Positions 46,526-58,049 of a stretch of 64,000 bases of DNA are shown here, one piece after another. The notes beneath the pieces are model-generated. The model was not told the origin of the DNA. It did no database searches and saw nothing but the letters and a program-made list of their open reading frames with translations. The stretch comes from Stereum hirsutum FP-91666 SS1 (taxonomy: Eukaryota > Basidiomycota > Agaricomycetes > Russulales > Stereaceae), in the NCBI RefSeq assembly GCF_000264905.1, contig NW_006763150.1, positions 616,093 through 680,092 on the forward strand, in the 5' to 3' direction. The position numbers and the translations under genes were made by a program. The number at the start of each line of letters is the position of its first letter. Within the stretch, counting starts at the first letter, position 1.

Positions 46526-49283
46526 CTAGGCATCTTCCTTGTCGACAAGGGTCTCGAGAGTCCTCGCCCATGCACGGACCTTCTCATGCACGAGAACCTA
46601 GTAGTGGACGATGATATGTATGAATACAAAGAAGTGGCGAAAGCTGAAATGGGCTACTTGAGCACGCACCTTGTCAGGGTTGAAGTTTAGAACTTGAAGG
46701 CCGTCGAGTGATGTGGCACGGGAAAGAGCAACATAGGCTTGGCCTATATAGGAAAATAAACGTCAGCCGCGGCTTTGTGCCATCGAGCATAAGAAAACGA
46801 ACGGACCTTTCTCAAAGACCCTAGCAAGGTCGACCTTCACCCGGTCAAGTGTCTGTCCTTGTGACTTGTGAATTGACATGGCCCACGCAAGGATGAGAGG
46901 CAACTATGAAATAATATCAGACCGCGCGCTAAAACGAATAATGGGACAAGGACTTACCTGCTGCCTCGACGCCTGCACTTCACCATTGGGCAGCTCCACC
47001 TTCCATGTCTCAGGCATCACCATAACCTCTCTCTTCCCACCAGGCACAGTGAACTCCACTACGGGCCACATCTGCACATCCACCTTGGACGACGATGGCT
47101 TCGTTGGTCCGCCTTTGCTCGCCGGTTTACCTTCCTTATCGTTCGTAAAGGTCGCATCCTCCAGAACCTCGTCCTTATATTTCTGCGGATCCACGAATCT
47201 TACTATGCGGCCCATCGAACCGTTGACCAGAGTCTCGTCGACGTTCTTGATGAGCATGACTTGCGCATCGACGGCGAGGTAGAGGACGTCCGGGGCCATG
47301 AAGTTGTCGAGCAACCTCTTGCGCTGGTCTTCACCAGCATTGCCGCCGTCTTTGGCGTAAAACGTCCTATTATTGCCACGGAGACGAGACATACGCACGC
47401 CATTGGATGAATCGACATCTTCACGACGAGGGAAGCTGATATTTTGAAAATCACTTCAGTAAGGGCTACATGGGAGTAGGTCGAGATAAGATCAACGCAC
47501 AGCTCGGTGGGTCCCAGACCGTCCTCGTAGATGATATCGCGAGAAAGAGCCTTGAACTTCTGGATGGACTTCTGCGATAGCGTGCCGAAACGCATCTCGT
47601 TCAGCATGTCAACGAAATCTGAGAAAAAATATAGGTAAAATTAACGAAACGTCCTGGATCATGTTGAATGAAGGGCACGAACCTTGGTCCTTCTGCCTGA
47701 ACACCTTTGTCAGCATGAGCTTTCGCTCAACGACCTGGTTCCACAGCTGCGCCTCGAATGCAAATTTCATCTGTCTATTGCCTTTACTGACAGGCGGAAG
47801 TTGGAAAAAATCGCCGGTGATCACAAGCTATGATGGAGAAAGCCTTCTGATTAGCATATATCGGCAGACGTGACGAAGGAAGAGATATGGCCGACCTGGA
47901 TACCGCCAAAGGGCTCCGTTCGCTTTCTCATGATGCTTCCAATCCTCGCAAGCTTGTCAAACAGCTCGCCGTCCACCATCGAAACTAGAGTGTAGATAAC
48001 GAACTTGTTAGATCAAGGCCAAGGCATGCAACTCTGAGGCTGATGGCAAACCTTCATCGATGATGAGGACCTTTGTCCTAAGCCACCGACTGCTTGACTT
48101 CTTGTTCTTTCGAATCTTGGTTGCAAGCTCTTCTGCGCTCTCAATCCCAAGACCGATGCCCGCGAAGGAGTGTATCGTGATGCCTCCGATATTGCAAGCC
48201 GCGATGCCTATGATTTGGGTACCACAGATTGAACAGACACGGTTCAACGTATTGTACGGCCGCAGTGGGGTTCGTTTGCATGAATTATGAGCGACGAATA
48301 AAAGTAAGAAGGTGGGGTATGCAAACCTGTGGATGCGGTCACAGCCACAGCTTCAAGGGATTTCGCATATTTCTTATGCATGGCTTTGATGATCTCTCGC
48401 AAAAGTACGGATTTACCAGTGCCTGGACAAAATCGTGATCAGTGGATGTTCAATTACAAGTTATATGCCAGTTGAAATGGAGAACAGCTATCGTGAGAGA
48501 CCACAGAGTGGCATGCCGTAAGTTGCGACGTGCACACAGTGTGCATACATCGGCCTGCGGATTGCATTTCTGCCATAACGACCGCAGAGGCTACCAACAA
48601 AGCTCAGATCCACACCACTTCCGTAAGAACTCGTATATATGTGCCACGAAAGCGACACATAAAACCCAAAAAGGAGCGACAACGAGTGATGTAAGATCAG
48701 ACAGAAACACACCTGCACTGCCGGTATAGAAGATGCTCTTTCCATCTTTCACGAGTTGCAATATTTGCTTCTGTTCGCTACTCAAAAAGATCGTAGCCGG
48801 CTTCACCGCCGCCTTGGATGACTGAGCCGCAGAAACGACCAACGGCGGAGGTCTAGACGACGACGAGCTTGTTGATGGACCCGAAGAGGTTTGTGACGAG
48901 TTGGCGGCTGATGAGCTAGACAAGGCACTGGAGCGCTGCGATGAGTACGAAGAACTTGGAGGCTTAGTCGATGTTGTCGTAGCCCGGTACGATGAGCTTT
49001 GAAAAGAATCAGGGAGCGTGCGACGCTTCGCTGGTGGACCAACAGCAGTTTGTGGGGGGCGTTTCTGGGATAAAAGGGAAGCGCTGGCCATGGAAGTCGA
49101 CCCTCCGTTGGCATCTCTGCTCGCGCATCCCTCCATAATAGCTTTCATGAGAGCACTTGAATCCATGCGTTTCCCGGTGGTCCTTGAAGAACTGGGCTCC
49201 GGCTCGTTCTTATCTGTATTGGAGGAAAAATCGCGTTTGACGGTTGCAAGGCCAGACATCACCTGTCTCGATGTTTGGCTCAT
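46526..49283 (-). CDS. Pif1-family 5'-3' DNA helicase
   Basis: A superfamily 1B helicase acting in telomere, mitochondrial and G-quadruplex maintenance. The N-terminal 175 residues are Ser-rich and disordered. The core starts at [20 protein letters not shown]. Walker A is TGSAGTGKS, split by a 290-nt intron (48423-48712). Next come [20 protein letters not shown], motif [22 protein letters not shown], motif [17 protein letters not shown] and motif IV-like [34 protein letters not shown] is the family-specific segment. The C-terminal part gives [55 protein letters not shown] and [20 protein letters not shown], the UvrD-like tail. The stop follows LVDKEDA. About ten exons, none missing a helicase motif. 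Nuclear versus mitochondrial targeting is not evident. Confidence 0.94.
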
Positions 49284-49621
49284 CTTGCAAGTATCCTATG
49301 GTCCAGCGTAAGAAAGAGATGCAGGATAGCAGTGAAGATGTAGGCCAGAAAGTGGCAGAGTGAACCAGAAGCGAAGGAGATAAACGAAGTGCACTGAGCG
49401 CGTAGCCTTTGCGTTTGAACGCGATCACGTGGCACGCGTTCAGATTCTCCCACGAACAATGTCTGTGTCGTCGTTGTGGCGCTTGACAATGGCCATATCA
49501 GTAACAGGAAAGATCAATGTGTTCTGTCGTTGTATAATGAGTACAGTAAGTCTAGATAAACTCCAATATAATTCGATCAATATACGGTTGTATAATTCGA
49601 CCGCGGGCACCAGTGCAATTA
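49284..49621. other. Short tandem intergenic spacer
   Basis: About 340 bp between the Pif1 start and the 3' end of the VPS9 gene, both on the - strand, so it holds the Pif1 promoter. AT-rich near 49540-49620. Nothing else is seen. Confidence 0.4.
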
Positions 49622-52600
49622 TCATGTTTCATCGAAGCCGCCTATGGCTTTCAATCCCTCGGCCAGTCGCCTGTACTCCATCAATAGGTCTCCGACCTCC
49701 GATACCCTAAGATCATCCACAGAGCACTCCATGAACCGCTTGTGAGGCGGCGCAATGCGCATCGGCGTAGGCGAGGCTACTCGTGACGAATCGGGTGTAT
49801 CGAACCTATTCGCTACAGCATTTGGTACTGGCAGAAGTGAAGAGCGCCTTGAGGGTGGCGGCGAGCCCTGAACGATCATCGTGAGCTTTACATGTGGAGA
49901 ACAATGTATGAAAAAAGACGTACCACTGCTGGCTGTGTGGCAAACTTAGACAACCCAGGCATACTCGCCAGGCGATCCGAAAGCGTCTTCCGTTTCTTGG
50001 CATGGCGTCGTCTCTTCCCGCTCTTCGCCATCATGCTCTCGAAGCTCCTGATACTCCTCGTATCATGTCCACCAGCCACCTCGTCCTCCTCGTCCTCTTC
50101 TTCCTCTTCGCCATCCTCCTCCTCCTCTTCGCTCCCCTCCTCGCTTTCGCCTTCATCTGAGACGTATGCGGACCTGATAGATCCAGGCCGCGATGAAACC
50201 TCAATCATCATCTGTCCACCCTCCTCCACAGGCATCCCCACCGCCGAAGTCGTCGACTTTGCCCTTTCCCTTCCGGGTAACGACGCCGCAAGGCTCGCGA
50301 TCGAGAATCCGCTTTCCCTCCTGAGCAGACCAAACGCAGGTCTCACAGCATTCCACGATGCAGCATCCGAGTCCAGGTTCTGTTGCTGTTGGCCGTCTGG
50401 CGTTCCGGGAAGGAATGATCGCAACACCCCAAAAGACGAGTCTACGACGCCTGATATCACCTTATTCGCGGAGCCGGCGATGGCGTCTACTTGTTGTTCG
50501 ACACGGCCACGGAGGCGCGATGGGACGCCTTGGGGCAAAGTCGGGGAGTGTGGGGACAGAGCAGCTTGCGCGACAGGTATAGGCGTCAGATTGGCGGTAC
50601 TGTATGATCGTATCAGCATGATATCACGGGGAGTAAGAGTGCAGAGTGAACAGACCTCGTGACATTCTTTTCGCTGTCGCCGAGTCCAAGGGCTTTCAGG
50701 TCCACGTTCTCCAGGAAATCCGCCACGGCCATCAAGTTGACCAAACAGTAGCTCTCTTCGCCACCGAAACTCTGGTTGCGGAAACGTTGGGTGAACAAAA
50801 GATGCGACACGAGGTGCTGGGGATTCGCCCGCACGACGGCGTAAATCATGAGCGGCAGGATGAGATCACCAGAAACTGGGGTAGGGGTAGGTGGCGGTGA
50901 TACGACCAGTCGCGGTGATGTCGCACGAGGGGGAGGAAGCGAAGAAACGCGGGGTGGTGGCGTCAGAGGATCTGTAGGTACGTCGCTCAACGGGGTCACG
51001 GATGGTAGCTCAAATGGAAGGTCCGTATCGGGAGAGACAACGATTGGCGGTGGTGTTTCACCATCCGGTGTGAGGAAAACTGAGGTTTCTGTTGGCATCT
51101 CAATTGTGGGCTTCTCTGGTCGTGTATCATCCTCTTCCTTGGGAGGAGGGGTGCCTGCAGTGGTCGTGCCCGGAGTGGACTGGTTTTCAAGTTCAGCCTC
51201 AGACTTCAGGCGTATAGGTGGTAGACGAGAAAGTCCATCTATTAACTCTAGAGGTAAGAGTGTAAATAAAACTAGATGGAGATGACGAGGCTTACCGACC
51301 AAGATCTTGTGTGCTGCCACAAGAATCGCCGCTTTATCGGCAGGGCACCGACATGCGGACTGGTCGAGCTGGGATAAAGCTAAAGGAACAATGTGAAGTT
51401 TGAGAGCCGGATCTTCAAAAGAGGAAGATACTCACTTTCGCCACAGCTCGCGAGGAGGATATCGACATCCGGACCAGACTTGCCCACATCGACTCCGAGG
51501 TGTTCTAATCCAAGGTCAAGTTTGTTGAGTGCGGTAATGCGGCCAGAAAGGGCCTTGTCATGAGACGCGTCGTCCGAGGACGGTTGTAGATATAGCCTGT
51601 GGCGAAGATCGTCGGTCGCTGCTCATGAATGCTGAGGCGAAAAAAATGCACCATACCTATCATAGAATAGCGAACAGACAACCCTCTCTATAGCTTCCAA
51701 GATTTCCTTTGCCCTGTCATCCTCTGCAGTATGGCGTACCGAATCCTTCTCCTTCTCTTTCTCTGCTTCCGCGTCCGAGAACGTCGACGTCCTGGGTTTC
51801 GCGGTTATGGGGCTCTTAACAGTCCGCATTTCTTCCTCCAACCCGGAATAAAGGTCCTGGAACTGCTGTGACAGCTCCTCCGACGTCTCTTTGGGAGGGT
51901 CGATGACATAAGATGGAGTTGTGGGCGAACCTCCATTCGTCGTGAACGACCCCTTCCCATGCTGAGGGCCCTTAACGAACGGATATAAGCCTGCTGTGAA
52001 CTCATGTACGTGATCGATGGCCCAGGAGGGTACGCCCGACATCGAGAGCGCCTCCTTCAATTCGGCTTTGATGGCCTTATTGACGGTCTTGTTCACGTCT
52101 TTCCGGATGATGCGTCGGTCGATAGAAAAAGCGGATACTTCGACGGCATGTTCCGCTTCGGGTTGTGTTACAGACGGCAGTGGGGATGTGGTTGTAGATG
52201 GGGATGGTTTCCCAAAGAGGGAGGCGAATGAGCTGGAGAGACGAGAGCCGGCAGGTGAAGTTCCTGGACGTTGGGATGGCCGGGGTGGGAGTGGCGGTTT
52301 GGATGCAGCATGTGGAGGCAAAGACAGCGTAAATGTGTGAGATTCCAACGCGAAGGTTGGATACGTCTGAGAAAGTGGCGAGGACGAGACAAGAGGTAAT
52401 GGTGGAAGTGACGCGAGTGCGGAAGCACGATTGGTAGGCGTTAGAAGACTTTCAAATATTGAGGACCCCGGTTGAATGGATGACCGTAAAATTAAGGTGG
52501 TACTACAAGGCTGTTGTCAGACCAGTGTGGTGAATGAAAAGTGAATTTATTCGGACTCTGTGAGGGTACCTCTGAGACCCGAGAGAGTGACTATGGAGGC

Positions 52601-53500
52601 GTTATCCCTTGAGTCTCCGTCGCATAGTACAATGTGGTCCTTCATGAAATCGGGAGTGATATTTCCATGTGTGGCCTGCTCAAGAGGTAGCAACAGTGTT
52701 CCCTGATCCAAAGAAAAGCATGAGTATCGTTGTCGTTCGGGTGAGTTTGTGGCGCAGAAATGCATAGTCAATAGAATTGTCTCTGAGATAGCAGTGACTT
52801 GTAACAGGATTCACTCGTTGTGATTCGAGTCAGAAAAGGAACTGCGCGTTTATAGATATCCGTGGACCCGAACAGGTATCACGAAGCCCAATTGTGGCCC
52901 ATATGCAACACATTCAGCCGTGCTCCATCTAATTTGTGGTCCTTGCGGTGCATGTCATGTTTCACGGAGCCATCGCCACATCCCATCCATGCATGAACAA
53001 CTAGTGAGGGGGAAAGCTGATGGACTGACCTTTCCTGTAGTCAGCGCTGACCAGATATCATTCCATTCCGGGGTATGGTCGTGTTCTCCTACGAGTTTCT
53101 CTAGCATCTCCCAACCAATACTCCCAGTATCAAGTCCTATAGACTGGGCACTTGCTTTGAGGTTCATGAGCTGCAACTTATTCGTGGCCCCTCCTCCCTG
53201 CTGTTGTGGCGCCACGGGCTGGGAGGATTGCAGGGTTGTCCCCGTCGTTGCAGCAGCCGTTCGATGCCTCGGAGTGTATGGAACATATCGAGGAGTCGCG
53301 GAAAGATGCGTAGTTTCAGAAGTCGTGGCAGGAACGGTGTTTACTTGAGAAGTTGATGGAGTAGGAGAGAGAAGTGGATGGGCCGTCAAAGGTTCACGAG
53401 TGAGAGAGGGCGTTGGTGAGGCCGATCGCTGGAACTGAGGTCCTTGCGAGCGACCAATAGAGCCCGCAGGGAAAAGACTATCGCGTTTGGTGCCAGACAT
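49622..53500 (-). CDS. VPS9-domain Rab5-type guanine nucleotide exchange factor
   Basis: Activates Rab5/Vps21-type GTPases on endosomes. The N-terminal 330 residues are Ser/Pro-rich (MSGTKRDSLFPAGSIGRSQG), with SIGWEMLEKLVGEHDHTPEW as the one ordered piece. A segment near 52550-52750 gives GTLLLPLEQATHGNITPDFM. The helical bundle begins near SIDRRIIRKDVNKTVNKAIK and runs through AIERVVCSLFYDRLYLQPSS, TALNKLDLGLEHLGVDV and ACRCPADKAAILVAAHKILV. A Pro/Thr-rich insertion of about 120 residues follows. Then comes the VPS9 core GDLILPLMIYAVVRANPQHL and ESYCLVNLMAVADFLENVDL. A long acidic and basic tail (DEGESEEGSEEEEEDGEEEE, KSGKRRRHAKKRKTLSDRLA) ends GGFDET. The start is placed at the MSGTKRDS methionine; an upstream exon is possible. 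Confidence 0.83.
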
Positions 53501-53630
53501 ATCCAGAGCTGTGGGTGTTCCGAGTCGGTGCACACCTGAGGTTAGCACAGCTGATGGGGACGTCGAGGTCGACGCGGTAGTGAACGGCGATGGCTATGTC
53601 AGAGTCCGCTAAGTGGTTGGTGGGCCAGAC

Positions 53631-53831
53631 CTGCGAAGAAGGCGAGATAGGGATGTCCGCTGGTGATGGATGAGCAGGGCTTCGGGCAACATGCGAGCCT
53701 ATGCGAGCTCCTGCGATGGCATGTTTGCCGCCGACGCGGTGCGCGCGCCGCCTCTTCCTCTTGACCGCCATCACACCGCTCAACTTGGCTCGTGCTCTCC
53801 CCTTCTGTTCAGGCTCCCGGTTCTTTGACAT
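53631..53831 (-). CDS. Possible 5' exon of the VPS9 gene (uncertain)
   Basis: An open segment starting MSKNREPEQKGRARAKLSGV and continuing with a basic KRKRRRAHRVGGKH stretch ends at a CAG-GT junction. Joining it across 37 nt (53594-53630) gives the frame PSPFTTASTSTSPSAVLTSG, which continues into the VPS9 protein. The putative intron is shorter than any other here, so this may instead be an upstream or chance frame. Confidence 0.3.
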
Positions 53832-54057
53832 ATCGTAGCACTACGCGGTACGCTTTGATCTGCTTCTCACTCCAGTTTGATGCAACCATGTTCTATGTCG
53901 CGAAGTTTCACGGAATCCGTGAAACGTGGTTGCTTGATGCCTTCAAGTTCTTGATGGTTCACTGGACTAGGACAGCATCATTTCTGAAACTTATGTTCTC
54001 GCCGACACCAGGAGTTCCTACTACCTTTGGACTTCTTCAGGGTCTAGCCAATGAGAT

Positions 54058-55230
54058 ATGCCACCAGCAGCACAACCACGCCCGCCACAATGGGATGCAA
54101 TGGCAAAACATGAATTCGCGCAATATGTCCTCGAGGAAAAAGGGTCATACTTTCCGAGGTGAGCGGTCTGATGGAGCACCCTTTCTCGATCTGGATTGAA
54201 GAAACTTATTTCTGCTATCTGCGCTCTTCAGCTTAGCTGAGATGAAAGCTAGTGGACCGCCGAGAGACACAGTTGACGGCCTTCAGAGAAGCATCAACGA
54301 GAAGCAGAGCGAGTTCACAAATGATCTAGACAAGCTATACCAGCATCAGGCTCAGCGATACCTCGATGATGCGTATGATCGCTATCTATCGTTCGAAGAG
54401 GCCGAATGCGTTGTCATGTCCAATAAGCCTCCTTCAACTCTTCCCAACTTCAGGGCAAGCATTCTCTTCACAGCTTCTTTTATACCAACGTAAACCCTGA
54501 CGTTTTGTTGTGGTACCAGGATTTTTATCTACAGCAGCGTCGCTTCCTTTCCGGAGGCACGAGAAGTGGGAAGAGCACAGATCCCATCGCGCCCTCAGGT
54601 GTGTTCAGCGATGAGGTTGCTCAATACACCGCCGCACACTACAAATCTGTTCATCCCTTGCAAGACCGTTTGGCCCGAGCAACGAAAAATGAGGAAGAAC
54701 TGCGACGAAGACGGGAAGCGATGTTTCCCGCCACAATAGGAGACTATCGCTCGATACGGAACAAAGACGTTCAGCTACGAATAGCCAGATTCTTGACGGC
54801 AGATTCCACCATACAGGGTAAAATGATGACAGAATTCAATTGGGCCTGGAGACAGACGAAGCCGCTCCAGGATGAGTACCTCCACGACGTGGGTTTTTGT
54901 TCGATCGTTGCTGTTCCGCTGTTGCATCATTCGCGATGAGTTTGACCACCGCTTCCTTTTGATTTTACCACAGGATGCATTCAAAGCTGAGGTGCAGACG
55001 AGGGTGAAAGATGTTGAGGTAAGGGACCCGAGGAGAAAGCCGTCGGCGCCGCAATTGGGATGATGGTCGTGGGTGTTGTCGATGAGAGACGAAGGATCTC
55101 ATTAATGCTCTTGCGACTCTTGAACTATTTGGTGCTTTGGATGCCGATTTAGATGGAAATGCCGACGTCGCGGGGATGAACGCATCCGACGTGCTCGCAT
55201 ACGACAGAACCGGGTGTATATGCCCATAGT
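54058..55230 (+). CDS. Unrecognised protein, five exons, with a GC-AG intron
   Basis: The coding frame follows splice signals rather than any single long frame. Exon 1 (54058-54158) gives MPPAAQPRPPQWDAMAKHEF and AQYVLEEKGSYFP. Exon 2 (54232-54454) gives SLAEMKASGPPRDTVDGLQR, then KLYQHQAQRYLDDAYDRYLS and EAECVVMSNKPPSTLPNFR. The next intron (54455-54519) has a GC donor and AG acceptor. Exon 3 gives DFYLQQRRFLSGGTRSGKST, then IGDYRSIRNKDVQLRIARFL and MTEFNWAWRQTKPLQDEYLH. The next exon gives DAFKAEVQTRVKDVE. If the GTAAGG there is used as a donor, a last exon adds TKDLINALATLELFGALDAD and ends in YDRTGCICP; otherwise the chain stops at 55063. About 285 residues. I do not recognise the family; it is soluble, mostly helical and charged. 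Confidence 0.68.
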
Positions 55231-56278
55231 AGCCAGGTGTCCTAGCCAGGTGCCTTCCGTTAGTCTTTTCTTTCCTTGGGACGTCACTGTGGGCGCAGGC
55301 GCCGATATCTGTCTTCCAGAATACCATGCTTCCTCGCGGCATGAATGTCATGAAGTGGACTGTGGACCGAGGACAGGTGTAGCTGCGTCCATGTGCGTCA
55401 ACGAGGTGTCCGGCGAATGCGCCGAATAATCCAACACGGTTACATGCGAAGACAACAGACGCATGATTCCACGGATGAGTAGAGGCCGATACTTAGGAAC
55501 ATCACCATGTCCTCGTCTCAGTCGCTGTGAGCTCGCAAAAGTTGAGCACCGATTGTTTGTGACTCTGAGCGCAGCCAACATTCCGCAGTGCAGCGCGGTG
55601 TCTGCACTACTTTCGGTAACCTATACGTGGAAGAGCGGGTGTGTTTGGTGCATCGGATGCAGAGTTCTCAGTGTTCTTCGGGTAGAACATGCGCTATCGC
55701 TGACGTCGCTGCACGTAGAACGCCGGCAGATCTTCGATGACTCCTTCCACGCTCCGAAAGGGCGAGCACACTTCACCTTTGTGTGATCTATTTCCATAGC
55801 CTGTTGCCCGCGTCCGATCATGCTGCACCGGTTCCCTCCTTACGTCCGCGTTGTCGGGAAGGAAGGGCAGCGCAAATGCTATCGCGAGTTTCGAGTTGCC
55901 TGATCAGGCGCATTGCATCTCCAGGCGGTGCAGCATTTGGGCTCCTGCACTTCTCCTGGATGCTGCCCTATCCTTGTGTTTCTGCCCATATTGCTGTCCT
56001 CTGCCCGCCCATGCGGCTCCTCGATGTGCATTCTTATATAAATCGCGACGCCCGAACTGTTCAGAGCATTACTTCCCGTCGGTCCTGTCTATCTCCTTCG
56101 TTCCGCCCTATTACGACCTCACCTAGCACCCCGTCGATACATTCTTCTTTCGTCCATCGGCTGCGCCCCTCAATACTAGACTGTCGCACGCCACACACAT
56201 ATTCCCTGCATCCTCATATATTCCTGAACAAGGGATACTCGACTCAAAAACCATCTTCTTTCGGAATCTACTTCCATC
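55231..56278. other. Promoter region of the Bud6-N gene, about 1 kb
   Basis: No gene is supported. A TATA box (listed separately) and a C/T-rich leader lie in the last 250 bp before the Bud6-N start. Confidence 0.5.
56035..56043 (+). promoter_or_regulatory. TATA box of the Bud6-N gene
   Basis: TATATAAAT lies about 236 bp upstream of the ATG on the gene's strand, followed by a pyrimidine-rich leader. Confidence 0.5.
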
Positions 56279-57074
56279 ATGTACTCTCCCTCATCCTCAA
56301 GAGGATATTCTTCAGGCAGTGGAGCCTCATCAAGCGGAAGCCGCTATGCCCCCATGCCGGATCGGATACAAACCAGTTTTCCTGTACGTTCATCATTCGT
56401 GGTATTGTTGGTCAAGATGGGGTCGAAATCTCACCAAGTCAACATCAATCTTAGCAACAGCGGGGGCCGGACGTACCACGAGCAGTCGCCACCTTGCTCG
56501 AGACCACCCAGCAGCTCCAGGAGATGTTGAACCTCTGGAGCGTGCGACGAGTGAACGAGCAGCAAGTCAGCGACGTTTACGTCCGGGTCGGGACGACGTT
56601 CAACGAGACCGTCACAGCCTTCGCGTCCATCGCGATCGACCTGAGGTACGTTCATCCTTCTGCGCCACAACGTCCTGTGCGATCGAGATCGAATCCCGCC
56701 CTGTTTGTCCCGAAACTTCTTGGGGCTAAGGGATGGATTCATGTCATGGCACGGTGATGCTGATTTGATATCATTTTCTGTGGTACATAATCTAGCGACC
56801 TGTACACGATCCCACAGGAACTACGCACAGTGCTCGAAAGCTGTCTCGGACAGGAACCTTCGCCACAGGCTCTGGCATCGCACATGCCACAAGTCCGGAG
56901 GATTATCTACAACCTCTTGCAAGGTCTCCGAAACAAACAGCCGCAATACTGGAGGGCTGTAGGAGGTAATCAAGTCCTTGTGCCATGACGCGCCCGTCAT
57001 TGACAACGATTGGAGATCGTAGGGGTGGTGGAACCGACGCTGGGCCGGCGAATTCGACACAAAACCAGACTTGA
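56279..57074 (+). CDS. Stand-alone Bud6/Aip3 N-terminal-domain protein
   Basis: Exons 56279-56383, 56455-56645 and 56796-56965 join in frame. The product starts MYSPSSSRGYSSGSGASSSG and continues SFPQQRGPDVPRAVATLLET, TQQLQEMLNLWSVRRVNEQQ, VSDVYVRVGTTFNETVTAFA, SIAIDLSDLYTIPQELRTVL, ESCLGQEPSPQALASHMPQV and RRIIYNLLQGLRNKQPQYW. This covers the whole AIP3 N-terminal region of the yeast polarity factor Bud6, which acts with formins in actin-cable assembly. Reading on without splicing stops at 56988. A 50-nt GT-AG intron (56966-57015) would instead add DRRGGGTDAGPANSTQNQT and stop at 57074. Either way the protein is about 165-175 residues and lacks the actin- and formin-binding core of full-length Bud6. 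It may bind partners without nucleating actin, or the core may lie elsewhere. Confidence 0.75.
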
Positions 57075-57440
57075 AGTTCGTTCTGGAATAAGGGATGCCT
57101 TATTTTCTTGCTCAGCGACTGCCGTGACCACTGGATGGATTAGAGACGGCGTCGACTGTTGTATCCTTATTTGCCAACGCCCGGTGTTGTTATATACCTG
57201 TCTTGTACATCGATGTGTTGTATTTATCTGCATATTCTACTAGTACTATATCCAGTATTTATATAATTGTTCTATGCCTTTCAGTGGCAGCCACTCGTGC
57301 TTCGTCGGATTTCTTTTTTTTTTTAGAAGGCGGGTTCAAAACTCAGTTCCGTCTCTTATAAACGTCTTGTGCTGGAACAGAAGCTATATTAATTCGAGAT
57401 GGATACAGCGGCCTCCTCGGGGCCACTAGGGCCACTACTA
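57075..57440. other. AT-rich spacer
   Basis: Contains TA-rich DNA near 57236-57265 and a T-run at 57311-57325. Probably the 3' end of the Bud6-N gene and upstream DNA of the next segment. Confidence 0.4.
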
Positions 57441-57956
57441 AATCATTCCGAGACTCCGAGACTGTGATGGCCCAGCGAGTCCGGGATTTCGCGAAGGGAA
57501 GAAGGAACAGATCCGCCTCGAGACGAATGATCATCACGGGGAACACAGACTCGACAGTGAAACATTCAACCCGGGCGAAAAGATTTCTGTTCAGGATACG
57601 AGTCCGCGACGCATCCCAGGCTCACTCGGACCCAACCTGCGTAAAGGCCGCGCTGGCAAGGAGATCATGTCGCAGCTCCAGCAATATCTCGCAAATGAAC
57701 TGCATTGTACGTCCGTGAGTGTTCACGTTGTTGGATGTTTCAGCTGCATCAGTGGACCCTCGAAGGCGGTTGACTGATAGAGACTGTATGATAGATGATG
57801 CACACCGCAGATACCACTGAGAGATGTGTGAGTAAAGGTGTACAAGAATATTTCCCGCTTCCAGTGAACAAATTGATGAACTCGTGACAAAGTATTTAGA
57901 CCTATCCCGTGTGTAAAGACCAAAGAAAAACCCCGACAAAAAGAGCCTGCTACCCA
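57441..57956 (+). pseudogene. Orphan coding exons of an unrecognised protein
   Basis: From about 57470 the + strand reads EGKKEQIRLETNDHHGEHRL then DSETFNPGEKISVQDTSPRR, IPGSLGPNLRKGRAGKEIMS and QLQQYLANELHC, ending near splice-like donors (GTACGT at 57708, GTCCGT). After an intron the frame resumes near 57867 with EQIDELVTKYLDLSRV and a TAA at about 57916. The text looks coding, but no start codon is in frame. The nearest ATG (57399, MDTAASSGPLGPLLNHSET) is in another frame, separated by a direct 8-bp duplication (CCGAGACT twice, 57447-57462). Either a small upstream exon is missed or the gene is broken by the duplication. Confidence 0.4.
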
Positions 57957-58049
57957 TTAAAACGTAAGTGACCGACGACGAGACCGTGAATGAACAGACA
58001 CAACTTGAACCTGGTCCACATTGTGGTAAGAGACATGTAGCTCAGTCTC

